Origin: Actinacidiphila paucisporea
GTDB lineage: Bacteria; Actinomycetota; Actinomycetes; Streptomycetales; Streptomycetaceae
Assembly (NCBI RefSeq): GCF_900142575.1
Contig: NZ_FRBI01000011.1
Coordinates: 155,899-196,776 of the forward strand
Direction of reading: 5' to 3'
Length of the DNA stretch: 40,878 bases
Below, piece after piece: positions 1-7,339 of the stretch (its first letter is position 1; each line of letters begins with the position of its first letter). Both the position numbers and the translations under genes were made by a program. Under the pieces are notes generated by a model that did not search any database, was not told the DNA's origin, and saw nothing but the letters and a program-made list of their open reading frames with translations.

Positions 1-3000
1 GCGGCGGATGCGCAGTGCCTCGTCGACCTCGCCTCGCTGTTGGAGGATGTCGGCGATCTGGCCCCAGGTGACCGCGGTCGAGCGGGTGTCCCCGATCCGC
101 TCATATACCGGCAGTTCGACTTCGCGACGGATCCGCAACACCTCGTCGACCTCGCCCCGCTGCTCGAGGATGTCGGCGATCTTTCCCCACGCGATCGCGG
201 CCTCGCGGGCGTCACCGATCCGCTCGAACGCCGGCAGGGTGACTTCGCGGCGGATGCGCAGTGCCTCGTCGACCTCGCCTCGCTGCTCGAGGATGTCGGC
301 GATCTTTCCCCAGGTGACCGCGACCGAGAGAGTGTCACCGGCGTCGGTGAACATTTGGCGGGCCTGGTGGAGCAGGGCCTCGGCCTGGTCGACCTCGCCG
401 CGGGTGATCAGGCGGTTGGCGTGGTCGTAGAGGACTGCGGCGTGGACGGAGGGGTTGGTCTGCCGGTCGCCGGTCTCGGTCTGCTGGACGGCACGCAGGA
501 GGAGGGTGTCGGCGTGGTCGCCGTCGCCGCCGGTGACCGCCGCGTCGGCGACGGTCCGCAGCAGGGTGACGGGAACCTCGTGGTGGTGGCGGTCGAGGAG
601 GGTGATCGCCTGGTGGCCGAGTTCGGCGGCGGTGGAGGCCGGGCCTTGACGCAGGGCGGTCACGGCCGCGGCGGCGCAGTCGGCGGTGATGGCCGGGTGG
701 TCGGCGGCCAGGGCCAGTCGGGTCAGTTGCAGGTCCAGGTCGCTGCCGCGTGCGGGTCGGGGTGTGGCGCCGCCCCACTGGGCGTACAGCGGTTGGGCGG
801 CCACGGTGGCGAGGGCGGCCCGCTCGTCGGGGGTGAGGGGGGCCAGGCGGCCGGCCGCGAGGGCGTTGACGGCCAGGGCTGGGGCGGCGGGGCGGTGCTG
901 GTCGGGGAAGGTGTCGAGGAGCCCGAGGCCGAGGAGACGTGACGCCGATCCGCCGACGGCGGCGGCCAGGGCGTCGACGACGGGACGCGGGACCGGGACG
1001 GTGAAGAGGGTGCAGGCGCGCAACAGGTCGCGGTGGGCGGGCCCAGCCTGGTCGAGGAGGGTGTCGAGGGCCAGGTTCTCCAGGAACTCGCCGACGTCGG
1101 GGTTGCCGGCCGGGAGGTCGCCCTGCTGAAGGTAGGTCTCCATGTCGGCGACGGCGGCCTCCGCGCGGGCCTGGTCGACCTGGCTGCTGTAGACCAGGCG
1201 TAGTCCGATGAGGTCCTGCAGACCGGGGTTGCCGCAACTGACGTCCATCGCCCGCTGGGCCAGGTCGGCGCGCTGGGTCGGGTACCCGGTCGGGGCGAGG
1301 TCCTGCTGACGGCGCTGGAGCTTGAGCTGGGCCGCCGGTGACAGTGGCCGCAGCTGGACCGGCTCCAGCCGGGTCTGCAGCCCCTGGAGGCTGAACGTGT
1401 AGCGGCTGGTGACCAGCAGCCGGCTGTCGGTGGTGGCCGGGTCGAACGCGGAGAGCACGTCGGCGAAGACAGCGGCGTGTTCGGGGTCGAGCCGGTGCGG
1501 GCCGTCAGGGTCGGCGGTCAGGATCTGTTCGAGATCGTCGATGATCAGCAGGAGGGGTTTGCGAACGTCGTCGAGTTCCTGGGCGCACGGTCCGGCCAGC
1601 AGATCGATCAGGAGCGGTTTGAGGCGGTCGGGCTGTTGGCGGACCTCTGCGCGCCTCTCCTCGACCAGGGCGCGGGCGGCGGGGTTGGCGGCGACGGCGT
1701 AGGCGACGGCGTCGAGGATCGCCGCCGGGCTGTAGTCGCCGAACACGACCGCGACGGCGCGGTTGGGGTGACGGTCGGCGATCCGGGCGGCCAGGCTCGA
1801 CTTGCCCAGCCGGCCCTGCCCATGGAGCAGGACCCCCGCCTTCTGCCCACCGCGCAGGGCCCGGAGCGCCTGCTGCAGTTCCGGGCGCCGGCCGACGAAC
1901 ATTTCCGCGGCCGCGACCGGGAGTTGGTGCTTGCGGTCCAGGAACGTCTTGGTCACATGGTGCGGCGGCACCATCCGGCGTTTGAGGGTTCCCCCGACCA
2001 GCGGGCCGCCGCCGGTCGGCCCCAACCACAGCCGCGCCAGGTGCCAGTCGGCGCGCTGGCGTTCGTCGGAGCAGCCCAGCAGGTGGCGGCGGGCGTCGGC
2101 GACAGCCTCGGCCACCCCGACACGCCGGCCGAGCTGCCGGTACAGGTGTTCCGCGAAACGGGTGGCGGCCCGGTCGCTGACCGAGCCGTCCCAGCCGATG
2201 ACCGCGGGAATTCCGGCGGCTATCAGCCCGGTGGCCATCGAGTGCGCCACCGACGCGCCGGGCTCGGCTGCCGGACCGCCGCGGTGGCCGGCGCTGCCAG
2301 GTATGTGCCCGGCCACGTCGGCACCCGTGGCGGTCAGGCAGGCCGACACGAACGCCAGCCGCGGCCGAGGAGTCAGCAGTCCCACCAGCGCGTCCGCGCT
2401 CGTCGGACACCAGTCCCCGAGATCGTCTTCCATCAGCAGGACGGGCGTGGCGGGCCCGCCGGGCCCCGGGCGCCAGTTGTGCAGCCCGTGGCACGACAGA
2501 TGGACCACCGGCATCCCGCCGAGCTCGGACAGGCGCAGGCCGAGATGCTCGGGATTGCCGGAGTCCTCGACGACGAGATCGAGGCTCGTCTCCCCGACGG
2601 CATGGAGGATGGCCATCTCCTCAGCCTCGAAATCCAGCTCGTGCTGGCCCCGGGGCGCCGAAGCCATGAACGCCACCCCGAGCCGGTATCCGTCCAGGGC
2701 CTGCGCCGGGCTCGGGTGACCGAGCCGACGCGCCACGGCGAACAGCTTCGGCTCCTCGGCGAGGAACCCGCCCTCGGCGGCGGCCAGCAGCTCGTACGGG
2801 GCCCGCAGGAGCGCCCACGCCGCCGCGGACGGCCTCGCCGGCGCTCGGACCTCGAACACCAGCGGCGCCGGCGCCTCATCGAGCAGGCGCGTCAACTGGC
2901 CGAGATCACCGTCCAGCCACCGGTACAGCTCACGTCCCACCGCGAGCAGCGCCTGATCCCTGGAGCCGCCACGCAGGGCGTCCACATACTGGCCGGCGAC

Positions 3001-3111
3001 GGAAGTGAGCAGGCCGACGTCCGATCCCCGCAACATCCGACGCGGACCGACCCGTTGGTCGTCAACGACCAGCTCGAACCCGGTGGCGTCCACGATCAGT
3101 CCGGTAGCCAT
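1..3111 (-). CDS. CHAT protease - STAND NTPase - TPR protein (3' end outside window)
   Basis: Read leftward from ATG 3111 (AGGG-type ribosome site just upstream), the frame stays open for 1037 codons to the window edge, so the C-terminus is missing. Residues ~1-390 form a CHAT (caspase-like) peptidase domain with the expected dyad: His208 in LSCHG and Cys258 in VSACLT. Residues ~410-650 form a STAND-type NTPase: Walker A GQGRLGKSS (Lys437), Walker B LLLIIDDLEQ near residue 525, a TSR sensor and a GNP motif. A probable helical/winged-helix part follows, then helical repeats ending in 41-residue TPR units of the form WGKIADILEQRGEVDEALRIRRE. The architecture resembles NLR-like bacterial sensors in which repeats sense a ligand, the NTPase oligomerises and the protease is unleashed; that role is inferred. 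A GNAT gene lies 73 bp upstream on the same strand. Substrate and trigger are unknown. Confidence 0.87.
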   Translation of the reverse strand, partial: MATGLIVDATGFELVVDDQRVGPRRMLRGSDVGLLTSVAGQYVDALRGGSRDQALLAVGRELYRWLDGDLGQLTRLLDEAPAPLVFEVRAPARPSAAAWALLRAPYELLAAAEGGFLAEEPKLFAVARRLGHPSPAQALDGYRLGVAFMASAPRGQHELDFEAEEMAILHAVGETSLDLVVEDSGNPEHLGLRLSELGGMPVVHLSCHGLHNWRPGPGGPATPVLLMEDDLGDWCPTSADALVGLLTPRPRLAFVSACLTATGADVAGHIPGSAGHRGGPAAEPGASVAHSMATGLIAAGIPAVIGWDGSVSDRAATRFAEHLYRQLGRRVGVAEAVADARRHLLGCSDERQRADWHLARLWLGPTGGGPLVGGTLKRRMVPPHHVTKTFLDRKHQLPVAAAEMFVGRRPELQQALRALRGGQKAGVLLHGQGRLGKSSLAARIADRHPNRAVAVVFGDYSPAAILDAVAYAVAANPAARALVEERRAEVRQQPDRLKPLLIDLLAGPCAQELDDVRKPLLLIIDDLEQILTADPDGPHRLDPEHAAVFADVLSAFDPATTDSRLLVTSRYTFSLQGLQTRLEPVQLRPLSPAAQLKLQRRQQDLAPTGYPTQRADLAQRAMDVSCGNPGLQDLIGLRLVYSSQVDQARAEAAVADMETYLQQGDLPAGNPDVGEFLENLALDTLLDQAGPAHRDLLRACTLFTVPVPRPVVDALAAAVGGSASRLLGLGLLDTFPDQHRPAAPALAVNALAAGRLAPLTPDERAALATVAAQPLYAQWGGATPRPARGSDLDLQLTRLALAADHPAITADCAAAAVTALRQGPASTAAELGHQAITLLDRHHHEVPVTLLRTVADAAVTGGDGDHADTLLLRAVQQTETGDRQTNPSVHAAVLYDHANRLITRGEVDQAEALLHQARQMFTDAGDTLSVAVTWGKIADILEQRGEVDEALRIRREVTLPAFERIGDAREAAIAWGKIADILEQRGEVDEVLRIRREVELPVYERIGDTRSTAVTWGQIADILQQRGEVDEALRIRR
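5..350 (-). repeat. 123-bp tandem repeats encoding TPR units
   Basis: Three near-identical units with a period of exactly 123 bp (41 codons) are visible; equivalent bases fall at 8, 131 and 254. They encode successive TPR helices in the CHAT gene, differing at only a few codons each. The array probably continues beyond the left window edge. High nucleotide identity between units suggests recent duplication or recombination. Confidence 0.9.
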
Positions 3112-3184
3112 GCGTCACCCTACCGTTGCGGAGCGGTACCCCACCAGAGTTCGCATGGTGGCGCGGCACGGGAAGTCACCTCGG

Positions 3185-3850
3185 TCATGGGGTGATCCCG
3201 AGGACGGGCAAGCAGGGGGCGACGGCGGTGAGTTCGATGTCGTCGCGCCGCTGGGCGGACCACTGCTCGCGGGTCAGTCGCCAGCAGGCGATCTGGGCCG
3301 GCTCGCCCCGCCGGGTGTCCCAGGAGACGCCGTTCGGCACGTATCCCAGGGCTTCGGAGATGCGGTTCGAGGCGCGGTTGTCGACGAACGCGTCGCTGGT
3401 TGCCTCACGCGCCATCAGGCCCTCGAAGGCCAGGTGCAGCACCGCCTGCCGCATCTCCTTGCCGAGGCCGCGGCCGCGGACGGCGGGGCTGAGCCAGGAG
3501 AAGGTGGTGACCGTGCCGAAGGTGGCGAAGCCGGTGCCGATCAGATCCTGCATGCCCACCGGCTCGCCGTCGACGACCACGACGAAGTAGAGGCGCCAGG
3601 ACTCGGCACTGGCACGGCCTCGGCCGGACCATACGGCCCGCAGCCAGCGCCACTCGCGTTCCGGGCTGTCCTCGTAGAGGGAGATCGGGTCGTCGAAGGG
3701 CCAGGGGGGCTCGGTGACCACCCCGTCGCGCACCGTCGGGACCAGGCGTTCCAGGAGTGCGTCCGTCGCCCCCAGCAAGGACAGCCGGGGCGTGTGCACT
3801 TGGACGTTCAGCGGGGGATACGCGGACAGTGGCGCGGGAGTCGTCGGCAT
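3185..3850 (-). CDS. GNAT family N-acetyltransferase
   Basis: A 221-residue protein with a RimL/RimJ-like GNAT fold. The acetyl-CoA binding motif A is visible as SPAVRGRGLGKEMR, followed by the usual helix and a later NRASNRISEALGY segment, where such enzymes place a conserved Asn and Tyr. Its substrate cannot be read from sequence. The ATG at 3850 has no Shine-Dalgarno sequence; a TAGGGT hexamer (3858-3863, minus strand) sits 7 nt upstream, so the mRNA may be leaderless. It is divergent from the methyltransferase gene at 3942 and upstream of the CHAT gene on the same strand, 73 bp away, so co-transcription is possible. Confidence 0.85.
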   Translation of the reverse strand: MPTTPAPLSAYPPLNVQVHTPRLSLLGATDALLERLVPTVRDGVVTEPPWPFDDPISLYEDSPEREWRWLRAVWSGRGRASAESWRLYFVVVVDGEPVGMQDLIGTGFATFGTVTTFSWLSPAVRGRGLGKEMRQAVLHLAFEGLMAREATSDAFVDNRASNRISEALGYVPNGVSWDTRRGEPAQIACWRLTREQWSAQRRDDIELTAVAPCLPVLGITP

Positions 3851-3941
3851 GCGCGCAACCCTAGAACCCCCGGGTCCGACTCCCGGCCCGCGAAGGGCGC
3901 GGGCGGCGGCGCCGCAGGACAGGGCCTACGCTGAGGGGATC

Positions 3942-5105
3942 ATGCACCGTTTCAGTACGCCGTGGGGCGACCTCGACCTGACCCGTTATCCCGCGGAGCC
4001 CCGCGAGCAGCTGCGGGCCTGGGACGCCGCGGACGACTACCTGCTGCGGCACCTGGCGGAGAACCCGCCGGCGCCGGGCGGGACGACCGTCGTGCTGGGG
4101 GACCGCTGGGGCGCCCTGGCCACCGCGCTCGCCGAACGGCGGCCGGTGCAGGTCTCCGACTCCTTCCTCGGGCAGCAGGCGACCCGGGCGAATCTGCGCA
4201 GGATCGGGGCCGAGGACCGGGTGCGGCTGCTCTCCCCCCAGGACACCCGGGCCGAACCGCCGGAGCGCGTCGACCTGCTGCTGGTCCGGGTGCCGAGGAA
4301 TCTGGCGCTGCTGGAGGACCAGCTGCACGCGCTGTCCCCCGCCGTCCACCGGGACACCGTCGTGGTCGGCACCGGCATGGTCACCGAGATCCACACCTCG
4401 ACCCTCGCCCTTTTCGAGCGGATCCTCGGCCCGACCGTGACCTCGCTGGCCGTACGCAAGGCCCGGCTGATCCACTGCACGCCGGATCCCGACCTGCCGC
4501 GCACCCCCGGACCCTGGCCGCTGCGCTACGCCCTGCCGGACGGCATCGGCCCGATGTCGGGGCGTACGGTCACCAACCACGCCGGCGTCTTCTGCGCCGA
4601 CCGGCTCGACCTCGGCACCCGGCTGCTGCTCGCCCATCTGCCCCGGCGGGAGGGACCCGACCGGGTGATCGACCTGGGCTGCGGCAACGGCGTCGTGGGT
4701 ACGGCGGCGGCGGTCGCCAACCCGGACTCCGACGTGCTCTTCACCGACGAGTCCTACCAGGCCGTGGCCTCGGCCGAGGCGACCTTCCGGGACAACGCGG
4801 ATGCGGCCACCGCGGCGGAGTTCCTGGTCGCGGACGCGGCGACCGGCGTGCCCGCGGGCAGCGCCGACCTCGTACTGAACAACCCGCCCTTCCACTCCCA
4901 CCGCGCCACCAGCGACAGCAGCGCGCGCCGGATGTTCGCCACCGCGCGGGCCGCGCTGCGCCCCGGGGGCGAGCTGTGGGTGGTCGGCAACCGCCATCTG
5001 GGCTACCACGTACGGCTGCGGCGGCTGTTCGGGAACTGCGAGGTGGTGGCGTCCGACCCGAAGTTCGTGGTGCTCCGCGCGGTCAGGCGGCCGCCCCGAG
5101 GCTGA
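3942..5105 (+). CDS. RlmG/RsmC-like class I methyltransferase
   Basis: A 387-residue protein with two methyltransferase-like halves, as in the rRNA guanine-N2 methyltransferases RsmC and RlmG: a degenerate N-terminal half and a catalytic C-terminal half. The SAM loop is DLGCGNGVVGTAA (about residue 243) and the catalytic NPPF motif begins at Asn314 (LVLNNPPFH), typical of enzymes that methylate an exocyclic amino group. The likely target is 23S or 16S rRNA guanine; which one is not decidable here. ATG 3942 is preferred because GAGGGG lies just upstream and the protein then begins at the conserved fold; the longer open frame to 3714 overlaps the divergent GNAT gene. Confidence 0.85.
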   Translation: MHRFSTPWGDLDLTRYPAEPREQLRAWDAADDYLLRHLAENPPAPGGTTVVLGDRWGALATALAERRPVQVSDSFLGQQATRANLRRIGAEDRVRLLSPQDTRAEPPERVDLLLVRVPRNLALLEDQLHALSPAVHRDTVVVGTGMVTEIHTSTLALFERILGPTVTSLAVRKARLIHCTPDPDLPRTPGPWPLRYALPDGIGPMSGRTVTNHAGVFCADRLDLGTRLLLAHLPRREGPDRVIDLGCGNGVVGTAAAVANPDSDVLFTDESYQAVASAEATFRDNADAATAAEFLVADAATGVPAGSADLVLNNPPFHSHRATSDSSARRMFATARAALRPGGELWVVGNRHLGYHVRLRRLFGNCEVVASDPKFVVLRAVRRPPRG

Positions 5106-5112
5106 TCGGGAC

Positions 5113-5133
5113 TGGGACCCGGGGCCGGGGTCA
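5113..5133. terminator. Short GC hairpin between convergent genes
   Basis: The 25-bp gap between the convergent methyltransferase and SRPBCC genes contains an imperfect GACCCGG/CCGGGGTC inverted repeat that could end both transcripts. There is no T-tract, which is usual in streptomycetes. Confidence 0.4.
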
Positions 5134-5577
5134 GGCGCCCTCGACGGCCGCCTTGATCCGGCGGGCGAAGGCGTCCGCGTCCCTGCGGGCGGCCAGCAGG
5201 GCGAGGCCCACCAGGAGCTTGCCGACGCCGTGGCCCTCCAGGACGTTGAAGACCGCGACCCGGGTACCGCCGCCGGGCAGCGGCAGCAGGTCGTAGCCGC
5301 CCTCCTGGGAGGTCACGGTGTTCCTGGACAGCTCGGTCCAGCGGATCCTGGTCGGGGGCCGGAAGTCGGTGATCCGGAATTCGCGCTTCGTCGTCATGCC
5401 GGCGTCCTTCACGGTGCTCGCGTAGACCGTGCCGGCCGTCGTGGGGCCGTCCGTGGTCTTGGCGATCTCCAGCACCCGCGGGCTGAACTTCGGGTCATTG
5501 GTGCCGTCCGCGAGGAAGGCGAAGACCTCCTCGATCGGGCGGTCGATGTCGACTGTTGCCTCGAACCTGCCGGCCAT
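5131..5577 (-). CDS. SRPBCC (START-like) family protein
   Basis: A 148-residue protein with the N-terminal pattern of polyketide-cyclase/SRPBCC proteins: TVDIDRPIEEVFAFLADGTN, then a beta-rich core ending in a long C-terminal helix (ADAFARRIKAAVEG). Such proteins form a helix-grip hydrophobic pocket for small ligands; the ligand is unknown. ATG 5577 is chosen because AGGAGG stands directly upstream; the frame extends further back only through non-conserved Arg/Pro-rich sequence. It lies downstream of the tetR-type gene on the same strand, separated by 196 bp of repeat-bearing sequence, so it may be read from its own promoter. Confidence 0.85.
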   Translation of the reverse strand: MAGRFEATVDIDRPIEEVFAFLADGTNDPKFSPRVLEIAKTTDGPTTAGTVYASTVKDAGMTTKREFRITDFRPPTRIRWTELSRNTVTSQEGGYDLLPLPGGGTRVAVFNVLEGHGVGKLLVGLALLAARRDADAFARRIKAAVEGA

Positions 5578-5681
5578 GGCTCCTCCTGCGCGGGCGTACG
5601 CCGCTGTGGCGTGCGGGCATCGTCGCAGAACGACCGGGACGTGGGCGGCAGGCTCGCGCAGGCGGGACCCTGCCGTGACGG

Positions 5682-5749
5682 GGAGCGCCGCACCAGGAAG
5701 CGCCGCACCGGCGCGCGTCGTACCGAGAAGTACCGAGAAGCGCCGCACC
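5682..5749. repeat. Short direct repeats between tetR-like gene and SRPBCC gene
   Basis: The core AGCGCCGCACC occurs three times (about 5684, 5699 and 5739) and TACCGAGAAG occurs twice in tandem at 5721-5740. The stretch carries no convincing gene. It may be slippage-derived spacer or binding sites. Confidence 0.6.
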
Positions 5750-5773
5750 CGGGCGGGCCGGCCGCCGGGACCG

Positions 5774-6364
5774 CTACCGCGCAACGCCGATGAGCAGGGC
5801 GCGCACCACCGTGCGGATCTCCTCGGCCTCCGGCGCGGTGCCCGGCCGCCGGCCGGCGAAGAGCAGGTGCCCGGTCCCGATGACCATCATCGCCAGGGTG
5901 TCGACGTCCGCGTCCGGCGCGATGCGGCCGAGGTCGCGCTCGGCGCCAAGGTACGCGGCGACCATGTCGGCGGCCTCGGCGAGCACCGGTACGCCGTTCA
6001 CGCCGCTGCCGCGGAGCATGGCGCGCAGGGTGTCGCGCGCGGTGACCAGGCCGACGATCGCCACGGCGACCGAGCAGAACAGCGTGGTGAGCGCGTCGCC
6101 GAGATTCCGCTCGACGGTGCCGGTCCCCGCGGACTCGCGCAGGGCGGTCGCCTGGTGCTCGACCCGGCGGATCCGGTCACGTACGAGGTCGGCGAGGAAG
6201 GTGTCGAAGTCGGCGAAGTGCCGGTGCAGCACGCCCTTGGCGACGCCGGCCTCCGCGGTGACCGCTCGGCTGGTCAGCGCGTTCTGCCCCTCCCTGAGCA
6301 GGACGCGCTCGGCGGCGTCGAACAGCTGCTCCCGTACGTCGCGCAGGGCCACTCCTGTCGGCAC
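5774..6364 (-). CDS. TetR family transcriptional regulator
   Basis: About 196 residues from GTG 6364. The N-terminal TetR helix-turn-helix is clear: LFDAAERVLLREGQNALTSR, then VTAEAGVAKGVLHRHF, the recognition-helix pattern followed by the F that closes the domain. The rest is an all-helical ligand/dimer domain. It is divergent from a SAM methyltransferase gene, and two 16-bp palindromes lie between them, so the obvious model is repression of that gene and perhaps of itself. An ATG at 6454 is in frame but would lie inside the divergent gene and make protein from the operators; GTG 6352 is another alternative. The inducer is unknown. Confidence 0.88.
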   Translation of the reverse strand: MPTGVALRDVREQLFDAAERVLLREGQNALTSRAVTAEAGVAKGVLHRHFADFDTFLADLVRDRIRRVEHQATALRESAGTGTVERNLGDALTTLFCSVAVAIVGLVTARDTLRAMLRGSGVNGVPVLAEAADMVAAYLGAERDLGRIAPDADVDTLAMMVIGTGHLLFAGRRPGTAPEAEEIRTVVRALLIGVAR

Positions 6365-6399
6365 CGCGGGTCCGCCTCTCGTCCGTCGGCGCCCACCCG

Positions 6400-6436
6400 T
6401 TGACGAGTGGGCGAGTGCCCACCTAGAGTGGGCGTG
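6400..6436 (+). promoter_or_regulatory. HrdB-type promoter of the methyltransferase gene
   Basis: TTGACG (6400-6405), an 18-bp spacer and TAGAGT (6424-6429) match the sigma-HrdB consensus very well. The expected start of transcription is about 6436, the first base of the GTG start codon, predicting a leaderless mRNA. Confidence 0.75.
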
Positions 6437-6443
6437 TGCCCAC
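6407..6443. promoter_or_regulatory. Twin 16-bp palindromic operators for the TetR-type regulator
   Basis: Two perfect-arm palindromes, GTGGGC-GAGT-GCCCAC (6407-6422) and GTGGGC-GTGT-GCCCAC (6428-6443), have centres exactly 21 bp apart, two helical turns. The first fills the -35/-10 spacer and the second covers the transcription start and start codon. A regulator bound here would block RNA polymerase. Binding by the adjacent TetR-type protein is inferred from position. Confidence 0.8.
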
Positions 6444-7245
6444 CTTACCGTCATCCGGCGCGGAGCCGCGCCACAGCCGGCGCGACGCCGCCGGATCCTT
6501 CGGCGCGGACGCGGAGCGCTACGAGCGCACTCGCCCCGGCTACCCCGACGCCCTGATCGCCGCGATCACCGCCGCCGCCCCCGGCACCGACCTCCTCGAC
6601 GTCGGCTGCGGCACCGGCATCGCCGCCCGGCAGTTCCAGGCCGCCGGCTGCCGGGTGCTCGGCGTGGACGCCGACCCGCGGATGGCGGCCGCAGCAGGGC
6701 GCGGCGGGCTCCAGGCCGAGGTGTCGTCCTTCGAGACCTGGGACCCGGCCGGCCGCAGCTTCGACGCGGTCGTCGCCGGCCAGTCCTGGCACTGGGTGGA
6801 CCCGGTCGCCGGCGCGGCGCGGGCGGCGCGCGTACTGCGGCCCGGCGGGCTGCTGGCCCTGTTCTGGAACGTGGCCTGCCTGCCGCCCGACCTCGCCGAG
6901 GCCGTCCGCTCGGTCTACGCGCGGGTGCTGCCGGACTCGCCCGCCTACCGCCGCGCGATGCCGGCCCTCGACGGCTACGCGCCGATCTTCGACACGGCCG
7001 CCGACGGCATCCGCCAGTCCGGCGCCTTCGCCGAACCGCGGCAGTGGCGCTACGACTGGCAGCGGACGTACACCTGCGACGAGTGGCTGGACCAGGTCCC
7101 CACCTTCGGCGGCCACAGCCTCTTCCCGCCGGCCACGCTCGCGGCGCTGCTGGAAGGCATCGGCGAGGCCGTCGACGCGGTGGGCGGCGCCTTCACCGTG
7201 GACTACGCGGCGATCGTGGTCGCGGCGACCCTCGACCCGGCCTAG
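6436..7245 (+). CDS. Class I SAM-dependent methyltransferase
   Basis: A 269-residue Methyltransf_11-type enzyme. The SAM loop is LLDVGCGTGIAARQF, followed by the acidic strand end GVDADPRM and the post-II motif AGQSWHWVDP; LRPGGLLALFWN marks strand 5. The small-molecule acceptor is not predictable. The gene starts with GTG 6436 with no ribosome site, exactly where the promoter predicts the transcript to begin. Expression is probably controlled by the divergent TetR-type gene. The methyltransferase at 24704-25504 shares the SWHW signature and is likely the same subfamily. Confidence 0.87.
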   Translation: MPTLPSSGAEPRHSRRDAAGSFGADAERYERTRPGYPDALIAAITAAAPGTDLLDVGCGTGIAARQFQAAGCRVLGVDADPRMAAAAGRGGLQAEVSSFETWDPAGRSFDAVVAGQSWHWVDPVAGAARAARVLRPGGLLALFWNVACLPPDLAEAVRSVYARVLPDSPAYRRAMPALDGYAPIFDTAADGIRQSGAFAEPRQWRYDWQRTYTCDEWLDQVPTFGGHSLFPPATLAALLEGIGEAVDAVGGAFTVDYAAIVVAATLDPA

Positions 7246-7315
7246 GGTCGCCCCGGGCACCGCTGCCTGGCCCGGGATCTGCCGGACAGGACCCGGCCTA
7301 GGGTCGCCCGGGCAC
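7234..7315. repeat. Direct repeat of about 26 bp, period 56, after the methyltransferase gene
   Basis: A 27-bp segment at 7234-7260, spanning the stop codon, recurs as 26 bp at 7290-7315 with a single-base deletion. The first copy also forms part of a GCGACCCT/AGGGTCGC hairpin across the stop codon. It probably arose by a local duplication and may act as a terminator between convergent genes. Confidence 0.8.
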
Positions 7316-7339
7316 ACCGGCGGCCGGGCCGGACCCGGC

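Noticed and set aside
5..350. Regular repeats at the left edge considered as a CRISPR array
   Set aside because: The whole 123-bp unit is conserved with no unique spacers, and it translates cleanly as TPR repeats in the CHAT frame.
1477..3195. Long rightward open frame opposite the CHAT gene (572 codons)
   Set aside because: It is the shadow of the leftward CHAT-STAND gene, which shows real domain motifs and a better start; the rightward translation is low-complexity Gly/Arg/Gln sequence.
6364..6454. ATG 6454 as start of the TetR-type regulator
   Set aside because: It would overlap the divergent gene's start and translate the operator palindromes into a non-conserved leader; GTG 6364 leaves a normal intergenic control region.
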